Source: Silene conica | Taxonomy: Eukaryota; Streptophyta; Magnoliopsida; Caryophyllales; Caryophyllaceae | Reading direction: 5' to 3' | Length of the DNA stretch: 64,000 bases | NCBI GenBank assembly: GCA_029255685.2 | Contig: CM055314.2 | Location: 2,560,399 to 2,624,398 of the forward strand | The notes under the pieces: model-generated | Seen by the model: the letters and a program-made list of their open reading frames with translations, nothing else | Databases searched by the model: none | Told to the model about the DNA's origin: nothing | Program-made: the position numbers and the translations under genes | Part shown: positions 28,336 to 39,830 of the stretch, one piece after another | Numbering within the stretch: the first letter of the stretch is position 1 | Layout of the letters: each line of letters opens with the position of its first letter

Positions 28336-28346
28336 GGTTTATTACA
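26896..28346 (-). repeat. 5' LTR of the Ty3/gypsy element (1451 bp)
   Basis: Same sequence and ends as 19901-21433, with a shorter TA tract (28297-28333), a longer G-run (about 27927-27941) and A at 27230 where the other LTR has G. Being the 5' LTR, it should hold the element's promoter. Confidence 0.93.
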
Positions 28347-28376
28347 TCTATCTATATATTGCTCCATTGTTGCCAC

Positions 28377-29026
28377 TAGGGATGGCAGTGGGTCGGGTAC
28401 CCAACCCAGACCCTTAGGGTCGGACCCTAACGGGTCGGGTTATGGGTCTGAATTTTTGAGACCCACTCGGGTATGGGTCGGGTATGAGTCTTATATAAAA
28501 AACTTCGGGTCGGGTCTGGGTCTTGTTCTTGGGACCCTACCCGACCCTTAGACCCTTAAATTTATTAAAAAAAAGAAAAAGAAAAACAAAAACACACGTA
28601 CGAATGTCAATAACCCAAATAATATACACAAACAGATGACCCTATAAGTTATCATTAATATACTATACGCATATCCAAATAATCATTAAGAATAACGAGG
28701 AAATTATGACGAGTTTGGGTACGGTAAATGATACTATAATTTAGGGTCGGGTACGGGTAATGATCCAAATAACCAAGACTTTGTAATACTTTAATCAAAA
28801 CTTTGTAATTTAATTCGAACTTTGGTACATTTTAGTGAATGCTTCGTTAAGAAAAATTGGAGCCTAGGGTAGACCCTACCCAGACCCAGACCCATTAGGG
28901 TCGGGTATGGGTCCATTAATTTCAGACCATTTAGGGTCTGGATCGGGTATGGGTCTAAGGTTTTTTACTTCGGGTCGGGTCGGGTCTTGCCGGACCCTAC
29001 CCAGACCCTACCCATTGCCATCCCTA
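28377..29026. mobile_element. Non-autonomous hAT-like element
   Basis: About 650 bp with terminal inverted repeats tagggatggcagtgggtcgg and, in reverse complement, tagggatggcaatgggtagg. It is flanked by an 8-bp duplication with one mismatch, gttgccac (28369-28376) and gttgtcac (29027-29034). Subterminal gggtcgggt words repeat many times inward from both ends. An 8-bp duplication and TAG ends are typical of hAT. No transposase ORF. Confidence 0.8.
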
Positions 29027-29139
29027 GTTGTCACTTACATGTTCACTTGTTTTAGTGTGAATATAAAGTATCCGTTTTTAAATCATGACGGATATATTTA
29101 GACAAGAAAAAGTGTTGAAACTCCCAAATCTGAAAATTA

Positions 29140-29299
29140 CAGTTACTCTTGAACTCTCTCACACACACAAACACACACTAATCTAAACTATCCTCCATCA
29201 TCTCTGAGATCTCTCTTTCTTTCTTTAACACACACTCTCTCTCTCCTCTCTCTCTCTATCTCTCTCTAGATCTGCCTTCCTTACTCTCTCCTTCTTCAG
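29140..29299 (+). promoter_or_regulatory. CT-rich leader and probable non-coding first exon of the 30471 gene
   Basis: A strongly pyrimidine-rich run (ctctctctc words at about 29230-29270) ends in cttcttcag followed by gtactctc, a good donor. This is the usual appearance of a plant 5' UTR exon followed by a leader intron. The transcription start was not determined. Confidence 0.5.
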
Positions 29300-29903
29300 G
29301 TACTCTCTTTACTCTTTCCTTTCCTGCCTTTTTCACTCTTTCATTTTCAGATAGTTCTTTGTTTTCTTCTATTCTTTTTTTTGTTTTTTTTTACTTTGGT
29401 TTGCTCCTCATTTAATTTACCCCATTTTAACCCTGATCAAATTAACCCACTTGGTAAATCATGATTTTTTTTTGGTTTCCTGTAATTGGTTTTCACTTTT
29501 TTGGTTGATTGTAACTTTGTTCTACTTTTCAACTTTTTTTTTTTCCTTTTTTCTTTTTTGTTTTGTACTTTTTGTTGTTGTTTGTGGGCAAATTGGAGTT
29601 TAGTTTGATAAGCTTTACTCTTTTTTTGTGGTACTCCTTTCGTCCCAATCATTTACTCAAGTTTGAATCTTTGATTAAAATACCCCAATTTAAAAGGTAA
29701 ACAAATGATTTGGGTATAAAATGACTGTCATGCTTATTTGTTTGGTTTCTGTTTTTGTGATTAGTTGCTGGAATTTTTCAGTTTAAGATGTAATTAAGCA
29801 ATAATGGAATTAGTAGCAGACTAGCAGCAGCAGCAGCAGTAGTAGTTTCTGAGCATAATTAATAGGCAAGTGTATCTGATGCAGTCATGATTCTAAATGT
29901 TCG

Positions 29904-30437
29904 GGTTTTGGTTGAGATGGTTCATCTATCATATTAGCTGTTACTCGGGAACGTGCACAGCTTAGGTGGTAAGGGGAAGGGGCTTTTGGGTAGTTGCTAG
30001 GTCTGTTTACATTATCATTCTTTGAAGTCGAAAACTAACTCGATATGATAATGGGTTTATTCGTTCAAGATCTCTTTTTTTCTAGAGGTGTTGATAATCT
30101 GAGTGTTTGCAGATTGCTGCTTCAGAGCCGGGATATCAAACTTGAATGTTCAGGGTATATACCCTTAAGGTTTTGGTTGAGATGGTTCATCTATCATATA
30201 CGTCATTACTCGTGAACGTGAACAGCTTAGGTGGTAAGGGGAAGGGGCTTTTGGGTAGTTGCTAGGTCTGTTTACATTATCATTCTTTGAAGTCGAAAAC
30301 TATGTGCAACTGAATTTCGTCGCAATATGATAATGGATGTATTCGTTCAAGATCTCTTTTTTCTAGAGGTGTTGCTAAGCTGAGTTTTTGCAGATTGCTG
30401 CTTCAGAGCTGGGATATCAAACTTGAATGTTCAGGGA
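29904..30437 (+). repeat. Tandem duplication (unit about 265 bp) in the leader of the 30471 gene
   Basis: ggttttggttgagatgg at 29904 recurs at 30169, and the two copies stay similar through gctaggtctgtttacatta and ttgcagattgctgcttcagag to ttgaatgttcaggg. Each copy carries the same possible 3' splice site (ttgcag followed by attgctgc, near 30113 and 30396). The two copies differ by small substitutions and indels. Confidence 0.85.
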
Positions 30438-30470
30438 CTTCATTCCTCGATGCTCAGATGAGAAGAACTA

Positions 30471-33400
30471 ATGTTTTTTGCAGTTGAAGGAGGAGGGTTT
30501 TTCTCTTCTTCAGCTTCTGGATATAGTAAAGGTCTGAGTCTTTTGCTTTTGGGTCATAAGAGTGATGAGAAGCACATGAGAGTAGCTCCGTGGAATCAAT
30601 ACCGGCTGGTGGATCAAGAAACTAATAGTGACCTCCAGCTGGCTTCCGGGAAGCACCGACTTTCCCGCGGGTGCGCTTCCTTTGTCTGTTTCAGTCGCAC
30701 TTCCGCAGGACTTGATGGACAATCACCCCTTAAAGTAGGTCCCACCGAACCACAGGACATCTTGCCAAGTGATCTCGCAATTGAGAGGGACAAAGAACTG
30801 AGATCTACTGTTCAGAATGAAATTATTGCAAGACGTATATCCCTCAAGAGTAGCATGAAGAAGGCGTCACAGAATATTCCTCAATCTAATTTAAATAACG
30901 GTGAACAGGAGCCGTTGACTGAAGAGGGTAGTAATCCTGATGGACTAAAAGAAAAGAGGAAGGTTCAGTGGACCGATACATGTGGGAAAGAACTTACAGA
31001 GATAAGGGAATTTGAACTGAGGTATGAATTCCTCGCTTCCTTCCCCGTCCCTCCAAATCCCTCTGACCTGAAATTGTTTTCCTTCCTTCCCCTTCATTCA
31101 AATATGACTTCATTTTTTTAAAGGTCTTGGTGCTGCTTTCATGGCTTCTTTCGCTGCTGCATCACATATTCACATGTAGTATCATTACATTCAAGGACAT
31201 TGCCAGACACCACGACCTTCAACTACTGCATGCTATGATGTACTTTGCAATTTTCATATATTGGAGGTCTTGATACAATCAGTGACTAAATTTGACTGTA
31301 AATTTACTTGTAGTTTTTCATGAATATATTTTGCTTCCATTGGGTCTACTTTTCTGATTAGGATGATTATATACAGACAGCCAATTCAGGTCAGGGCAAA
31401 CTTTTTTTTTTAACCCTCTCATGGAGATTCTGACTCGAGTTTTCACCTTTTGCCAAAAAACCGTCCATGTGCATTTTGCTTCAACATTATCTTCTCTTTG
31501 AACTTTGTTCTTCCGATATAGTCTCGGCCTGGTTTGTGTATTTCTCTTACCAGAGGTCCAGAACCACTCGGTATGCTGCATAAATATCTTTTCCTCTCGC
31601 ACTTCTTTTTCGAGTTCCCTGTTTCAAACTTGGTTGTTATGTTTCTCGAGTACTTTCCTTTTATATTTAAGGCGTTGGAGAGGGGTGTGTGGAGGGAAGA
31701 TGTAGTTTGAGTTCTTAAATTTCTTCCCCACTTTTATAATTTGTTCTTATTTTCTTATTTATTTTGAAATGAAAATCAAGTATCATTCGACTTTTCTTAT
31801 TTTGTTTAACTTCTCAATTTTTTTTGCGACCTTAATTTGACTATGGCACTATGCACACCTCCCTGATCCTTTGTCCCATTTTCATGTCCCATCTTGTGTC
31901 CCAATACCCTAATTTTTGACACCTCATGCTTTTGTAATATCTAAATACATATTTTTAATGTTTAATGCTTATGTGTCAAATAGAGATAGTGGGACACGAG
32001 AATGAAAATGGGACAGAAAATCCAGATTCTACTTCCCTTTAATTTACTTTACTTTACTAATATTTCACCTACCACTTACAATTTCCATTTACCTTTATAT
32101 ATATTATTTAATTTTTGTTTTTATTCCATCTTTAAACCCGCCAAAAAATTCGATCTTTTGGTCACATTTTATGTCTTAATCTTGAACAATTTTGAATCAC
32201 CATTCATGTTAGCTGACCCGATTCTTTTGAGCTAAAGCGTTGTTGTATTTAAAAGGCCTTAAAAGGAGTGATGTTCCTTCTAGTCAATGAATCTAGTCGA
32301 AAATGAAGTTAGAGTAATTTATTTGCTCTTTTCAGATTTATTACACGTTTTTACCAACACCTTTCTTATATATTAATATTTGGTTCACTTTTAAGGTATT
32401 CTGGACCCTTAAGTTTTACTTCGGTTTTCAAAATAGTTTTAATCTTTATTCTTGATTTAAATTCTAAGTTTTTATAAAAGAAATCCGGACTTCGATTTTA
32501 AAACCTATAAGGCTACCTTGGCTTTTGTATTATGTTTCACTCCCCTTTTTTTTTTCACTCTTCCTTTTCTATATTTTCGCATTTTGAGGTATGCGATCAC
32601 CCATGGACGATTCAAAAGGATGATTCATGTTAGCCGACCCCAAACCATTTTGGGGTTAAGGCTATGATGTTTTTTTTTGTTAGCATTCAGCTTTGTGTTA
32701 CTCCTCACTAGTTGCCTAGTTCGGTTAATAAAACTAGCTGTATAGCCTAGGCTACCATGGTATGCATTTAAGTATCAAATAATGTATTCAGTAGATCAAT
32801 TATGAGGTTATTTAAGATAGCTGTATAAGACCCCGCGAAGATTCCTAGGGTCCCTATTTCTCCATCTGTTTATGTTTGATTGTTTCATATCCCAATGTCT
32901 TGATGTTCCTTTCGTTCCACTTTTATTGCCCCCTTCCTCTCCAAAATTTATTCCAAATTATGTCCACTTTCTATATTTAAAGGGCAGCCCGGTCCACGAT
33001 GGTGTCCCCGCTAGGCGAGGGTCCGCGGAAGGGCCCCACCACAAGGGTGTAATGGGGGGCAAGCCTTCCCTTGCCATTTTGGCAAGAGGCCGCTGCAAGG
33101 GCTTGAACCCGTGACCTCACGGTCACAAAGCAACACCTTAACCGGTCCACTTTCTACATTTAGTATGTTAAATTTCTAAACTACCAATACTGCCCCTAAT
33201 TTACTAACTACCAAACTACCACTCCTTCCCTCAGAATGACATTGTCAATTTGTCACCATTCTCTTCAATTCAAGGGACAGGGCTGTAATTTTACACTATT
33301 TCTTAAATCCTCCCAAAATAGAGAGGACAACAAAAGTGGAATGAACGGAGTAATATTTATTCATTTTGTTCATTTTTATTCATCTATTTTGTGCTCTTCT

Positions 33401-33801
33401 TCTAAAATTTCTTAGCAGTTTAGCACCACATAGCACAAGGTTTTGTTGTCATTCGTTCCTTCTCTAAGCACCCTGATAGGTTGGTAGTATGGCTTAGTTG
33501 GAAACTTAATGAGATTCAATGCTCAAGTAGAAACCTAACTGAAATTAGAAAGTTTCAGAACGTAAAAGAAAACTGTACAGCTCTTGCGTTACTCGATGTA
33601 ATTGTCTAAAACGCATCTATTGATAACATTTTAGCTCCCGTGCCCTACATGAGGACTAAATAGTTTCTATCGTTCTTTTTTCCTCATTTCTTTTCATTCT
33701 CTTTCTGACATTTGGCTCTGTCGAACTGTAGTGAACGTGGCGAATCAGATGATGAGTTTGCCAACGGAAATGGGAAGACTTGTTCTTGCAGGATCATGTG
33801 A
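30471..33801 (+). CDS. Conserved plant protein of unknown function, 206 aa, CaaX-like end
   Basis: Exon 1 is 30471-31021 and exon 2 is 33732-33801, joined through a split Ser codon (AG|T), giving 206 residues. The N terminus MFFAVEGGGFFSSSASGYSK and the segments MRVAPWNQYRLVDQE, LSRGCASFVCF and KVQWTDTCGKELTEIREFE match what I remember of a plant-wide uncharacterised family. The tail is acidic (ESDDEFANGNG) and ends CSCRIM. The last four residues, CRIM, fit a CaaX prenylation signal, with a second Cys two residues upstream, so membrane attachment is plausible but inferred. The ATG at 30471 is required for the conserved MFF start. The 2.7-kb intron carries an RTE tail and a SINE within a MITE. 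Confidence 0.85.
32586..32690 (+). mobile_element. RTE-like LINE/SINE 3' tail, second copy
   Basis: gccgaccccaaaccattttg followed by gggttaaggctatgatg matches the tail at 16205-16303. The terminal repeat has decayed to gtttttttttgtt. It lies within the intron of the 30471 gene. A still shorter, more diverged relative may lie at about 32205-32245. Confidence 0.55.
32905..33355. mobile_element. Stowaway-like MITE split by an Au-type SINE
   Basis: The left end gttcctttcgttccactttt and the reverse complement of the right end, ctccgttcattccacttttg, form the inverted repeat usual for Stowaway-like elements. The interior is interrupted by the SINE at 32980-33145, whose target duplication lies inside the MITE. 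Confidence 0.6.
32980..33145 (-). mobile_element. Au-type SINE (tRNA-derived)
   Basis: In minus orientation the 166-bp element contains the Pol III B-box-like word GGGTTCAAGCCC and ends ccgggctgccctt, as in the Au SINE family of flowering plants. The target duplication is tccactttctatattta (32963-32979) and tccactttctacattta (33146-33162), 16 of 17 identical. It lies in the intron of the 30471 gene. Confidence 0.85.
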
Positions 33802-34694
33802 TACGCCTGAATACTCGGTTTTGTTGCGCTTTTGCTGGTGATGAATGAAGCATACTGAGGATTCTGACAGCAGTCCCCTATTTTTTCGCATGCTGTGCAG
33901 AAGTTACAAGAAAGGGTAGCTGAGCTTTTGAGTGCATGTTGAGTGCAGAGACTGCTTGAATCTCCTGGCTAGTCTCTTGTTAATATGGTGTCAATTTTGT
34001 TTTCTTGAACGGACCTTCATTTTTTTTTTTGGTTTGTCGTCTTTCATATCAATTTCGTTTTTCTCTCCTCTTTTGCTCTTCCGATTTCATAGTATGTCCA
34101 TTTACCTCCATTTGACTGATTGTTCATTTGTTTCCGTAATTAAAGTGTTAATGGCATTCCGTCTGACTCCCCCCTCCCCTCTCCCAGTCTCTCTCAGAAG
34201 TTCTCGAATATAATTTTACTCGTAACACAACAGCTCTCGCTGAAACCAAGATCGTGAGTTCACTCAGCCAGGGGTTGGAACGTGGGCGATATTAATTACA
34301 TTTATATTTCAGGTCTAACGGTGAGAACCATCGTGTATTCAACCTGATCAGCTGACCTGAGCTTGCTGTCGTACTTGTTATTGAGCTAGATGTTATACAT
34401 GAACCATAAACGCACAGATCACGGAACCTATCGAAGTAGATATGATAATCCGTTTTTAAATCAGTCAGCATCAGAAGGATGAAGTAGAGAAATAGAACGT
34501 CTTAGCCTAGTGCAAGGATCCGCATATTTTAGCCGCAAATCTCGCCTCATAGCGAATTATTTGCACGCGCTTTTACTTCGAGCCTTTAAATTTCTTATTT
34601 CGCTTTTATATTTTTATTTCTAGTTTTAGATTTCTTATTTCGCTTTTGTATTTTTATTTCTGTTTTTTTTGTGTAACATTTAGTACTCCAAGAC

Positions 34695-35256
34695 CTAGAT
34701 AGCACCAAAACGGACACGGACACGGGACACGACATTTAAATATAATAAAATATACTTCCTCCGATTTTCTGTATTGTTCCTCTTTCCATTTTGGTCTAAT
34801 AACATTGATGTTCCCTCTTTTCTCTTTTGGACAACATAGTGTGGTCAAAAATCAATATCATGTAGGGTCATATGTATTGTGTAGTTCAAATTAATTCCTT
34901 TATTTTTTGTGTCAAAATGAAAAGAGAACAACACAAGAAATCGGAGGGAGTACGTTTTTTTTTTTTTTTTTTGGTGACAAGGGAGTATGTTTTATGGTTA
35001 TAAATAACGTATAATTTTATTTTTATCACGTATTTGAAGCTAAATCTAAACAAGTAAATGTATCATCCGATCATTTCTATAACTAATTCTCATTTTCCAC
35101 CCAAACTCATCTTCTAATCGATCTTTTTTAAAATTTTACTACTCATCTAAACTATAATATGTTTAGCCATGTGTCCAAGAAGTGTCGGGTGTCCGAGTGT
35201 CGGACAAGGTGTCGGACACGGGACGGCTAAATAAGAGAAGTGTCCGTGCTACCTAG
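34695..35256. mobile_element. hAT-like non-autonomous element
   Basis: The ends tagatagcac and, in reverse complement, taggtagcac are each followed within a few bases by ggacac words. They are flanked by an 8-bp duplication with one mismatch, tccaagac (34687-34694) and tccaagaa (35257-35264). No transposase. A Stowaway MITE (34755-34950) is inserted inside. Confidence 0.65.
34755..34950. mobile_element. Stowaway-like MITE nested in the hAT-like element
   Basis: Inverted ends cttcctccgattttctg and (reverse complement) ctccctccgatttcttg, with TA on both sides (34753-34754, 34951-34952). About 196 bp, no coding capacity. Confidence 0.75.
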
Positions 35257-35807
35257 TCCAAGAATACTTACTGCATGTCGAATCTTGGAGTCTCGTTTTT
35301 AGGAGTTTAGAAAGCGTATCGCTATTCTACACTTTCAATATTCACTGCTAAAAGATGAAAAATATCAAATTTGTCTCTATGTGAGGTGATAGTCAATGAA
35401 ATAACGCTTCTCATCATTAACCGTGTTTATGCTTTCTTATTGCCTTCAATAATTATATTGCTTACTTTTATTGCATTCGTGTGCCGGACGTTGATAATCG
35501 AGATACGTGCTAGTCGGCGATCCCTCACTAGTACAAGACCCCTGTTGCTTACATTTCTTGCCCAAGAGTCGGGTAAGGGTGCACACCACGATCTGCCAAA
35601 AGTAGCGGACCGTGACAGCTAGGATGGTCCTATAACTATAAGTTTGCCAAGTAAATACCAATTTGACCACATACTCAACAAGCTTGTCCACATCTTATCC
35701 ATTCAAGCACTTCTGATTTTGATAACACATCCAATATCCCAAATCCAATTTCCTGTGTTTCAGCTCTGTGTCTTCCCTGTCCCTGGTTATTTTTACTGGG
35801 AAATATA

Positions 35808-36826
35808 ATGTCAGTAGCAACATCAGTACCCTGCATGAGAATGCCAACAACTTCATCATCAACCTGCAGTTGCTCATCATATAGTTTGAGGTTATCTCAG
35901 AGTAAGCCAAGTATATCATTCACTATTATCAGGAACTCGCAGACTGAGGGTCCTATTAGAAGACCAGTTGCTTCTCCTTCCACACCATCCCTGAAACCGC
36001 CTTTTCCGCCTTCCACGCCTTTGACATCACCTGCTCTGCCCCCAAAGCAGACTGCCCTCGTCGAGGATAAGAATGTGGTTACATTGGAGTTTCAGAGGGC
36101 TAAGGCTAGGGAGCTTCAGGAGTATTTTAAGCAGAAGAAGTTGGAATTAGCTTCTCAGGGTCCTGTTTTTGGATGGGTTCCCAAAAATGAGATTGGCAAT
36201 GGCAGGTTTGTAACTCTTTTTGCTTGCATTTCTCGATTACTTTTCCTTTGATTAACGGGTCATTAACGGCCTCAGAAAGAGTCGCGTATATCCAATTCCC
36301 TTACCTTACTATCGTCTATGTGCGCGAGACTGCAAGCTTACAAGACAGTCGATTAGTATGCAATACCAGCGGTGTGTTAGCTACGTCCACATGAGGAGTT
36401 TTTCAGAATACAGATTCAGAACAGTATAAGATATGATAACTGCTAAGGTAGAGGCTAAGAGTTTATATAGTACTCTTAACCTAATACAATACAGATTTGA
36501 CCTAATAAGGCCCAGTCAGCGAGACCCTCGCATAGTCGTTCGAAGCGGCCACTAACAGATTCAAGGCATAGACCCAACAGACACATACTTGTTGCTTGCT
36601 TGTCCGAGTTTCATAGACGCTCCTATTATGTAGAAATAGTCCAAGTACTTAATCTGTAACATGAATTCCGCTTCTCTGACCTGTGACGCTTCATTTGACA
36701 TTGTAACGCAGATGGGCGATGTTTGGTTTTGCGGTTGGGATGCTGACAGAGTACGCGACTGGTTCTGATTTCGTCGATCAACTAAAACTCATCCTCTCCA
36801 ACTTGGGAATTGTAGATTTAGACTGA
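35808..36826 (+). CDS. OHP2: One-helix protein 2, chloroplast light-harvesting-like protein
   Basis: Exons 35808-36205 and 36712-36826 join through a split Arg codon, giving 170 residues. The N terminus is a Ser/Thr-rich chloroplast transit peptide, followed by SQTEGPIRRP and a Pro/Ser-rich stretch. The conserved core follows: VTLEFQRAKARELQEYFKQK, FGWVPKNEIGNGRWAMFGF and GMLTEYATGSDFVDQ, a single chlorophyll-binding LHC-type helix (E..NGR..M). Arabidopsis OHP2 is about 172 residues and, with OHP1 and HCF244, acts in early photosystem II reaction-centre (D1) assembly in thylakoids. Start and stop agree with the family length. Its only intron carries a dispersed repeat also found just downstream of the gene. 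Confidence 0.95.
36385..36580. repeat. Dispersed repeat in the OHP2 intron
   Basis: The words gagtttatatagtactctta and cgcatagtcgttcgaagcgg and the interval between them recur at 36980-37185, downstream of OHP2, with substitutions and a small insertion. The word gcatagtcgttcg also appears at about 49970. This looks like fragments of one retroelement (possibly LTR); the ends were not defined. Confidence 0.6.
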
Positions 36827-36979
36827 GCTAATGGGCAATGTTTGGTATTGCAGTTTCTGTGATCGATCATGTATCAGAATTCTTGGTTTGCCTTTACCTG
36901 TATCTAAATACTCCATATATATATTTGTGCATTTGAAAAAGATGAAAATGGATTCGAGTGCATACAACCCTACCTAGGG

Positions 36980-37185
36980 CAGAATTTTCAGATTACAGAT
37001 TCAAAACGGTATATTGTACGATGACTGCTAGGGTAGAGGTTAAGAGTTTATATAGTACTCTTAACCTAATACAATACAGATTTTGACCTAATCTAACAAG
37101 GCCCATACAGAAACCCTAGCCCAATACAGAATTCATCCCCGCATAGTCGTTCGAAGCGGCGACTAACAGATTCAAGGCATCTCAT
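36980..37185. repeat. Second copy of the OHP2-intron repeat
   Basis: Same order of words as 36385-36580, direct orientation, ending ctaacagattcaaggca in both. It lies between the OHP2 stop and the convergent DUF3511 gene and could contribute to both 3' UTRs. Confidence 0.6.
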
Positions 37186-37220
37186 TAATATAAGCTAAAC
37201 ATAACCATGAAACCAGAAGA

Positions 37221-37565
37221 TCAATTCTGACATTGAGCAGGATTGGTGTTTACATCAGAGAACTTGCTCTTAATCCACCTAAAGCTGTTCTTGACTGAAC
37301 ATTTGAGCTTACGTTCAAGAGTGAACATATTATAGGAAGCAACCCTTTTCTTCCTTTTGTTATCTCGTTCATATATTGTGGAATACCCAGCTGATGACGA
37401 TGTTCCCTTGTTGGTAACTCGGCCACCATTGAAGTTATACGAGTTATTTGTGGACGATCTCCTCATTTCGCCATCAAAGTTGATCTCGAATTTACTGTAA
37501 TGATGGAAAGACCTGCTTTTTTCCATGTTATTGCCCTCTGAGTAATCCAATTCCATATTACTCAA
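37221..37565 (-). CDS. DUF3511 family small plant protein, 114 aa
   Basis: A single-exon frame of 114 residues. The C-terminal third, KRKKRVASYNMFTLERKLKC followed by SVKNSFRWIKSKFSD, carries the basic KKRVA.Y....E.K.K.S....FRWIK pattern that defines DUF3511. The N-terminal part is Ser/Asn-rich and disordered-looking (RSFHHYSKFEINF, SSTNNSYNFNGG). No signal peptide. Function of the family is not known to me. It converges on OHP2, about 400 bp apart. Confidence 0.8.
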   Translation of the reverse strand: MSNMELDYSEGNNMEKSRSFHHYSKFEINFDGEMRRSSTNNSYNFNGGRVTNKGTSSSAGYSTIYERDNKRKKRVASYNMFTLERKLKCSVKNSFRWIKSKFSDVNTNPAQCQN

Positions 37566-39830
37566 TTTGAAGAGAACTTCTGGTTATTGTTTGGGTAATG
37601 ATTAATGATGATGAACATTATGGAAAGGGGAAGTGTGGTGGAGCAGAGCACGTTAGTGAACATCATTATATGTTGCGGCTCGCATGCAACACGGAAAGTG
37701 AAAAGTTCGTATTTCTACTACCTTATTTTTATTTAGCGATTTTAAGCATAATAAAGCGATATTGGAATGCTGTTTTACATGATCATCCTCACAATTGCCA
37801 TGGGCCTTGGTATCGGGTTAATAATGGAGTTTTGACTCTTTCGAGCAATGATCGGAAGCAAAAGCATGTCTTGGAAACTACCATGTACAAAACATGTACA
37901 ATTAAGAAAGAAGACTAACAAAGACATGAAGAATTGAAAGGATGAAGCAAATGAAGATTTGGAGCTTCATTTGGATAATGATCGACTTCAAATGGATATA
38001 TCTTGAGTTGTAGAGCTCCTATCGATGCAAGGTCATGTGGAGGTGAAAGCTTATGTTCTTAGCTTTCCAAGGACTAGTCACACGCCTCATTTGGTCAAGT
38101 AACGAGAGAGATATAGCCTTCAGAAAAAGTGTTTTCCAGAACAAAAAGCCACACCGTACCGTGGGCCCTGCATGTTGCCCTATTTTTGCCAAATCGCATT
38201 AAACTTGTTATTCTAGGCCCATTACTCCCAATTAGGTTTAAGCTATAAATAAGTGATTACCTTAGATTTTCACCTTTCACACATCTATCATTTCATATCT
38301 CATTTTGGTGAAAGAAAAGTTGTAACTTTGGATAATCATAGTCTTAATTTTGTTTTTAAATCTAGCTTATGGAGAACTAATCCATCTTCTTAATCCAATC
38401 CAAAAGGTGTTAACTTTAGTTGTAAGATACTCTAATCCTTGCCTAATTGTTATTATTATTGTTAATTCTTAGTTGTTGGATTTTGGAAACCTTGTTTGAT
38501 TAAAGTAATTAAGTGTGATTTCTTTGTTACTTTATCTTGCCAATTTTATTAGGCGGCGTTTGGTTGGAGCTTTTAGATACTCAATGAATTATAATTTCAT
38601 TCCAACTCCTTGGAATCTCATAGCATACCAACGTATGTACTCAAATTTTTAAATTCATTCCACTATATTACTATACTAAATCCATTCCAAACATTTGTGG
38701 GCTAGTATGGGTACCTCTATGATATCATAATATTCATTCCAATCCACTTCAACATTTTGAACCAAACGACCGCTTAATTGCTTGTTGTTAGGTTGTTAAG
38801 TGTGATTTCCTTGCAATCTACTTATGCAACACTTTTTTAATTAGGCTAATGAATGTGATTTTTTCTTAGCTTGACCTACTAGAAATGAGTTAACTTGTGA
38901 TTATGCATTAATTGTGTTTAATCTCCCTTATTGAATCTTTATTGGTTTTTTCTTATTAATGTATGTGATTTCTACTTGGAAATTAATGAGAGTTGGGTTG
39001 ATGATTCCTTGTCATTAATTACTATTAACGAGGTTTCGAAGATTAATCTACACAATAAGGTAATAATAATAATTAATTGGGGAATTGATTGTATCTAGGA
39101 TCGACTAAAGTGGTTCGCTAATTTGGGCTGGGTTAAGTTCTCTGTATTGATAAATTTCCATATTATTACTTGCTTGAATGTTTACGTGCTCATTACTCTT
39201 GTTTGAATATTTATTTATCTTGTAAACCAAACCAAAACCCCCCTTTTACATATTTGTCTTTTAAGTAATTGTAATTACTTTTGTCGCGTATTTGGAAGCC
39301 GATTACAATACTGTAACACCTCAAGAGTATGAAAGGAAAATATGAGTTTGTGTGGAGATTTGTCCCACATTCTGATTTGTCCAACATCAATAAAATATGA
39401 GGCTTGTGATATGTTTATAATAGCTCCACCCACCACTTAATAACAAGGCCGAGTAACAGGCACAAAAGTGCACACCCATCTTATTGGATTTGTGTTACAA
39501 CGGTGGCGGGCCGGGTTGTTACAAATACCATGTTCTTTGGGTTCAACTCTTACTTTCAACTCTACTTTGGTTTAATTAGTAGGTAATTAGTGAGCTGTGA
39601 GGTTATGAATTGTTAATTTACAACAAACTTTTGTTAACCTTAATATATAGATGTATGGTGACAAGTAAGAACTTACAAGTTTACAACAAACTTAATAGTA
39701 ACGTTGCTAATACGTTATTTTTGATTTAGATTTAACATTCATAAAGGCAAACTACTAGCTTAATTATTCTCCAAATTAAAATACACACATATAAGTATAT
39801 AACTCATACAATTACGTTCCTTAATCATAA
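37566..39830. other. Intergenic region with repeat fragments between DUF3511 and the peroxidase array
   Basis: About 37900-38300 resembles an LTR-like dispersed repeat (ggagcttcatttggataatg and agctttccaaggactagtca). A Tourist-like MITE lies at 38552-38773. About 39310-39535 is another repeat-like stretch. The open frame at 37598-37918 has no recognisable domain. I see no real gene. Confidence 0.4.
38552..38773. mobile_element. Tourist-like (PIF/Harbinger) MITE
   Basis: About 222 bp with ends ggcggcgtttggtt and (reverse complement) gcggtcgtttggtt, flanked by TTA on both sides (38549-38551, 38774-38776). This is the 3-bp target duplication of PIF/Harbinger elements. Confidence 0.75.

Larger units (their letters stand above)
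33802..35807. other. Intergenic region between the 30471 gene and OHP2
   Basis: Holds the 3' UTR of the first gene, a hAT-like element with a nested MITE (34695-35256) and the OHP2 promoter side. The rest has no gene or RNA that I can support. Confidence 0.5.

Noticed and set aside
37598..37918. 106-residue plus-strand frame beside the DUF3511 gene
   Set aside because: No recognisable domain, and it begins in the upstream region of DUF3511. Composition looks like chance.
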